From assembly GCA_002425405.1 (NCBI GenBank), contig DIME01000147.1, forward strand, positions 60,306-77,481: a DNA stretch of 17,176 nt. Reading direction: 5' to 3'. Positions 15,324 through 17,176 of this stretch are shown here, in pieces. A model generated the notes under the pieces. That model worked only from the letters and a program-made list of their open reading frames with translations, searched no databases and was not told where the DNA came from. The stretch is from Candidatus Accumulibacter vicinus (GTDB taxonomy: Bacteria; Pseudomonadota; Gammaproteobacteria; Burkholderiales; Rhodocyclaceae). The stretch's first letter is position 1, and every line of letters starts with the position of its first letter. The translations under genes and the position numbers were made by a program.

Positions 15324-16220
15324 TCAGGTTCTACCGGAATTGTCGCCTGTCCCCTCGGGTGTACGCCGAGATCGTTCGGCAGGAGTCGCCATCATCTCGC
15401 CCATGCGGATCGGGCGAGCGGGCGCCCAGGCCGGATTGAAGCGGAGCGTGTCTTTCGGGAAGAGTACGACCACCGTCGAGCCGAGCAGGAAGCGGCCCAT
15501 TTCATCGCCTTTCTTGAGGACGATCTGCTGATCGTCGTAGCGCCATTCACGAATTTCGCGGACACGCGGTGGGTTGACGGTGCCGTGCCAGACGGTGGCC
15601 ATGCTGCCGACGATGGTCGCGCCGACCAGGATCAGGACGAAGGGGCCAAACCCGGCCTCGAAGACGCAAACGACCCGCTCGTTGCGGGCGAACAATCCCG
15701 GTACGCCACGTGCGGTCGCCGGATTGACCGAGAATAGCGCGCCAGGAACATGGATCATTCGCGTCAGGCGGCCGTCAACCGGCATGTGAATTCGGTGATA
15801 GTCGCGCGGACTGAGGTAGAGGGTGGCGAAAGCGCCGTTCTCGAAGCGGGCGGCGAGTGGGCGGTCGCCGCCGACGAGGGCGACGGTCGAATAGCGATGG
15901 CCTTTGGCCTGAAAAATCTGGTCGTGTTCGATGGCGCCAAACTGACTGATCGCACCATCGACCGGACAGAGAAAAGCGGCGTCGGCAAGCGGCCGAGCAC
16001 CGGCACGCAGCGGTCGGGTAAAGAACTCGTTGAAGCTCCTGTAGCTGATCGGATCGGCATCGACGGCCTCGCTCAGGTCGACGCCGTAGCGCTGAACGAA
16101 CCAGCGGATGACACGGGTCGTCAGGCTGCCGGCCTCGCTCTCGGCGAGCTTGCCGGCGATGGTGCTCAGGGCTTGTTTGGGCAGAAAGTATTGGGACAGT
16201 ACGGCAAGACGGTCGGACAC
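15324..16220 (-). CDS. psd: Phosphatidylserine decarboxylase proenzyme
   Basis: Makes phosphatidylethanolamine from phosphatidylserine at the inner membrane. The 298-residue proenzyme has the self-cleavage motif LGST at 246-249 (FLLGSTVVVLFP); cleavage between Gly247 and Ser248 would give the small alpha chain with its pyruvoyl group. Other family features are the N-terminal LSQYFLPKQALSTIAG, YRSFNEFFTRPLR, PVDGAISQ (Asp88 of the cleavage triad), YLSPRDYHRIHMPVDG (His142, His145) and LFSVNPATARGVPGLFARNE. The length matches the bacterial Psd of E. coli type. The start is a GTG at 16220-16218; it has only a weak AGG upstream, but the N-terminus aligns with the family. A TATAAT lies about 28 nt upstream. 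The gene is divergent from rimO. Confidence 0.95.
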   Translation of the reverse strand: MSDRLAVLSQYFLPKQALSTIAGKLAESEAGSLTTRVIRWFVQRYGVDLSEAVDADPISYRSFNEFFTRPLRAGARPLADAAFLCPVDGAISQFGAIEHDQIFQAKGHRYSTVALVGGDRPLAARFENGAFATLYLSPRDYHRIHMPVDGRLTRMIHVPGALFSVNPATARGVPGLFARNERVVCVFEAGFGPFVLILVGATIVGSMATVWHGTVNPPRVREIREWRYDDQQIVLKKGDEMGRFLLGSTVVVLFPKDTLRFNPAWAPARPIRMGEMMATPAERSRRTPEGTGDNSGRT

Positions 16221-16247
16221 GATTGAGCCTGTGGGAGTGAAGGCGCC

Positions 16248-16253
16248 ATTATA
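16248..16253 (-). promoter_or_regulatory. Candidate -10 box of psd
   Basis: A perfect TATAAT on the minus strand, 27 nt before the psd GTG, would place the transcript start about 20 nt upstream of the gene. The -35 position (about 16270-16276) reads ATGAAA or CATGAA, a weak match, so activation or an unusual promoter is possible. Confidence 0.42.
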
Positions 16254-16268
16254 CGGGTTCAGGCAACC

Positions 16269-16365
16269 TTTTCATGCGCACCCGGAGCCGCCCGGAAAAC
16301 GAACCAGGAGGGAACCGTCCAGCGTCCACGCTGCTCCCTATGGCGACCGGGCCGGCACATGAAAA
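16269..16365. repeat. Spaced inverted repeat TTTTCATG / CATGAAAA
   Basis: TTTTCATG at 16269-16276 and its exact complement CATGAAAA at 16358-16365 flank 81 nt between the divergent psd and rimO genes. Each copy lies near the expected -35 zone of the adjacent gene: 15 nt from the psd TATAAT and 12 nt from a TATACT at 16378-16383 before rimO. It could be a shared operator or coincidence. The rest of this 190-nt spacer shows nothing else recognisable. Confidence 0.3.
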
Positions 16366-16377
16366 CGGAGCTGGCTG

Positions 16378-16383
16378 TATACT
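16378..16383 (+). promoter_or_regulatory. Candidate -10 box of rimO
   Basis: TATACT lies 27 nt upstream of the rimO ATG. The -35 position at 17 nt reads GCACAT, a poor match. The ribosome site is also weak (CAGG, about 9 nt before the ATG). Confidence 0.3.
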
Positions 16384-16410
16384 CGCAGCCTTTCATTCAG
16401 GTTGCGCTTC

Positions 16411-17176
16411 ATGTCCAGACCGAAAAGTATAGGTGTGGTTTCTCTCGGGTGCCCGAAGGCGCTCGTCGACTCGGAACAGATTCTCACCCGGTTGCGCGCC
16501 GAGGGCTATCTGATTTCGCCTTCCTATGAAGGCGCCGATCTGGTCGTCGTCAATACCTGTGGTTTCATCGATGCCGCGGTCGAGGAGTCGCTCGATGCCA
16601 TCGGCGAGGCGCTGACCGCGAACGGCAAGGTGATCGTCACCGGCTGCCTGGGGAGCAGGAAAGAGGTGATCCGCAAGGCGCACCCGCAGGTGCTGGCGGT
16701 GACCGGTCCGCACGCCACCGACGAGGTGCTGCAGCAGGTGCACGCCCACTTGCCGCAACCACACGACCCGTTCACCAGTCTGGTCCCGCCACAGGGCATC
16801 AAGCTGACGCCGTCGCATTTTGCCTACCTGAAGATTTCCGAGGGCTGTAATCACAGTTGCACCTTCTGCATCATCCCCTCGATGCGCGGCCCCCTGGTCA
16901 GCAGACCGATCGGTGAGGTGCTGCAGGAAGCCAGAACGCTGGCCGAGGCTGGCGTGCGCGAACTGCTCGTCATTTCGCAGGACACCAGCGCCTACGGTGT
17001 CGATGTGAAGTACCGAACCGGCTTTGTCGGTGGCCGTCCGCTGCGGACCCGGTTGCAGGAACTCTGCGAAGCGCTGGCAGAGCTGGGGATCTGGGTGCGC
17101 CTGCACTACGTATATCCTTATCCGAGCGTCGACGCGCTGCTGCCGCTGATGGCTGCGGGCAAGCTGCTGCCGTATC
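16411..17176 (+). CDS. rimO: Ribosomal protein S12 methylthiotransferase, N-terminal part
   Basis: Radical-SAM enzyme that adds a methylthio group to the conserved aspartate of ribosomal protein S12. The first 255 codons are in the window; the gene continues past the right edge. The N-terminal UPF0004 domain carries the cluster-binding cysteines Cys14 (SLGCPKALVDSE), Cys50 (VNTCGFID) and Cys79 (VTGCLGSR). The radical-SAM core has Cys146, Cys150 and Cys153 (EGCNHSCTFCIIPSMRG). SQDTSAYGVDVKYRTGF and WVRLHYVYPYP separate RimO from the related tRNA enzyme MiaB. The ATG at 16411 gives the expected start MSRPKSIGVVSLGCPK. It is divergent from psd. Nothing odd is seen in the visible part. Confidence 0.96.
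   Translation, partial: MSRPKSIGVVSLGCPKALVDSEQILTRLRAEGYLISPSYEGADLVVVNTCGFIDAAVEESLDAIGEALTANGKVIVTGCLGSRKEVIRKAHPQVLAVTGPHATDEVLQQVHAHLPQPHDPFTSLVPPQGIKLTPSHFAYLKISEGCNHSCTFCIIPSMRGPLVSRPIGEVLQEARTLAEAGVRELLVISQDTSAYGVDVKYRTGFVGGRPLRTRLQELCEALAELGIWVRLHYVYPYPSVDALLPLMAAGKLLPY

Noticed and set aside
16393..17106. Minus-strand open frame of 237 codons over rimO
   Set aside because: rimO is secure from its six cysteines and RimO-specific motifs; the opposite frame has no support.
1..17176. CRISPR arrays, tRNA or rRNA genes, insertion sequences, attachment sites
   Set aside because: No regularly spaced repeats, tRNA-like cloverleaf ends, rRNA signatures or transposase motifs were recognised on reading; no computation was run.

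Overview
The window is GC-rich bacterial chromosome, densely coded, with little intergenic DNA. The gene content points to a Gram-negative proteobacterium: a tripartite RND efflux system with an outer-membrane lipoprotein, phosphatidylserine decarboxylase, RimO, and a MaoC-Pta fusion beside AckA and FabI. The combination with a class I PPK2 and the protein styles suggest a betaproteobacterium, perhaps Rhodocyclales or Accumulibacter-like. That placement is inference from family recollection; no marker gene here settles it.

Region 1 (1-10797, all minus strand) reads, in transcription order: membrane fusion protein, RND pump, outer-membrane factor, PPK2 polyphosphate kinase, FabI, MaoC-Pta fusion, AckA, then the N-terminus of the amylomaltase MalQ, which runs off the left edge. 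Junctions are +6 nt, an 8-nt overlap, +1 nt, +18 nt, 138 nt, +1 nt and 71 nt. The first five genes look like one transcription unit, so a drug/solvent efflux pump appears co-transcribed with a polyphosphate-dependent nucleotide kinase and a fatty-acid synthesis enzyme. The acyl/acetyl-phosphate pair (Pta-AckA) follows after a short gap.

Region 2 (10798-13210) is the control region of the efflux operon, then a decayed toxin-antitoxin remnant on the plus strand (C-terminal scraps of a RelE-like toxin and its HigA-like antitoxin joined by a deletion), then an intact double-Cache methyl-accepting chemotaxis protein.

Region 3 (13246-15158, minus) is a two-gene unit: a divergent heme-copper oxidase subunit I-like membrane protein without the usual His-His pair, overlapping by 4 nt a membrane-anchored TlpA-like thioredoxin. 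No oxidase subunit II or III is present in the window.

Region 4 (15324-17176) holds phosphatidylserine decarboxylase (minus) divergent from rimO (plus, cut by the right edge), with a candidate shared control region between them.

No tRNA, rRNA, CRISPR array, insertion sequence or phage gene was recognised. No stretch longer than 300 bases lacks a gene except the control region and toxin-antitoxin remnant at 10798-11179, which is described feature by feature. The most unusual points are the efflux-PPK2-FabI operon, the toxin-antitoxin remnant, the oxidase-like protein with altered metal ligands, and a Glu for Asp change in the MaoC domain active site.
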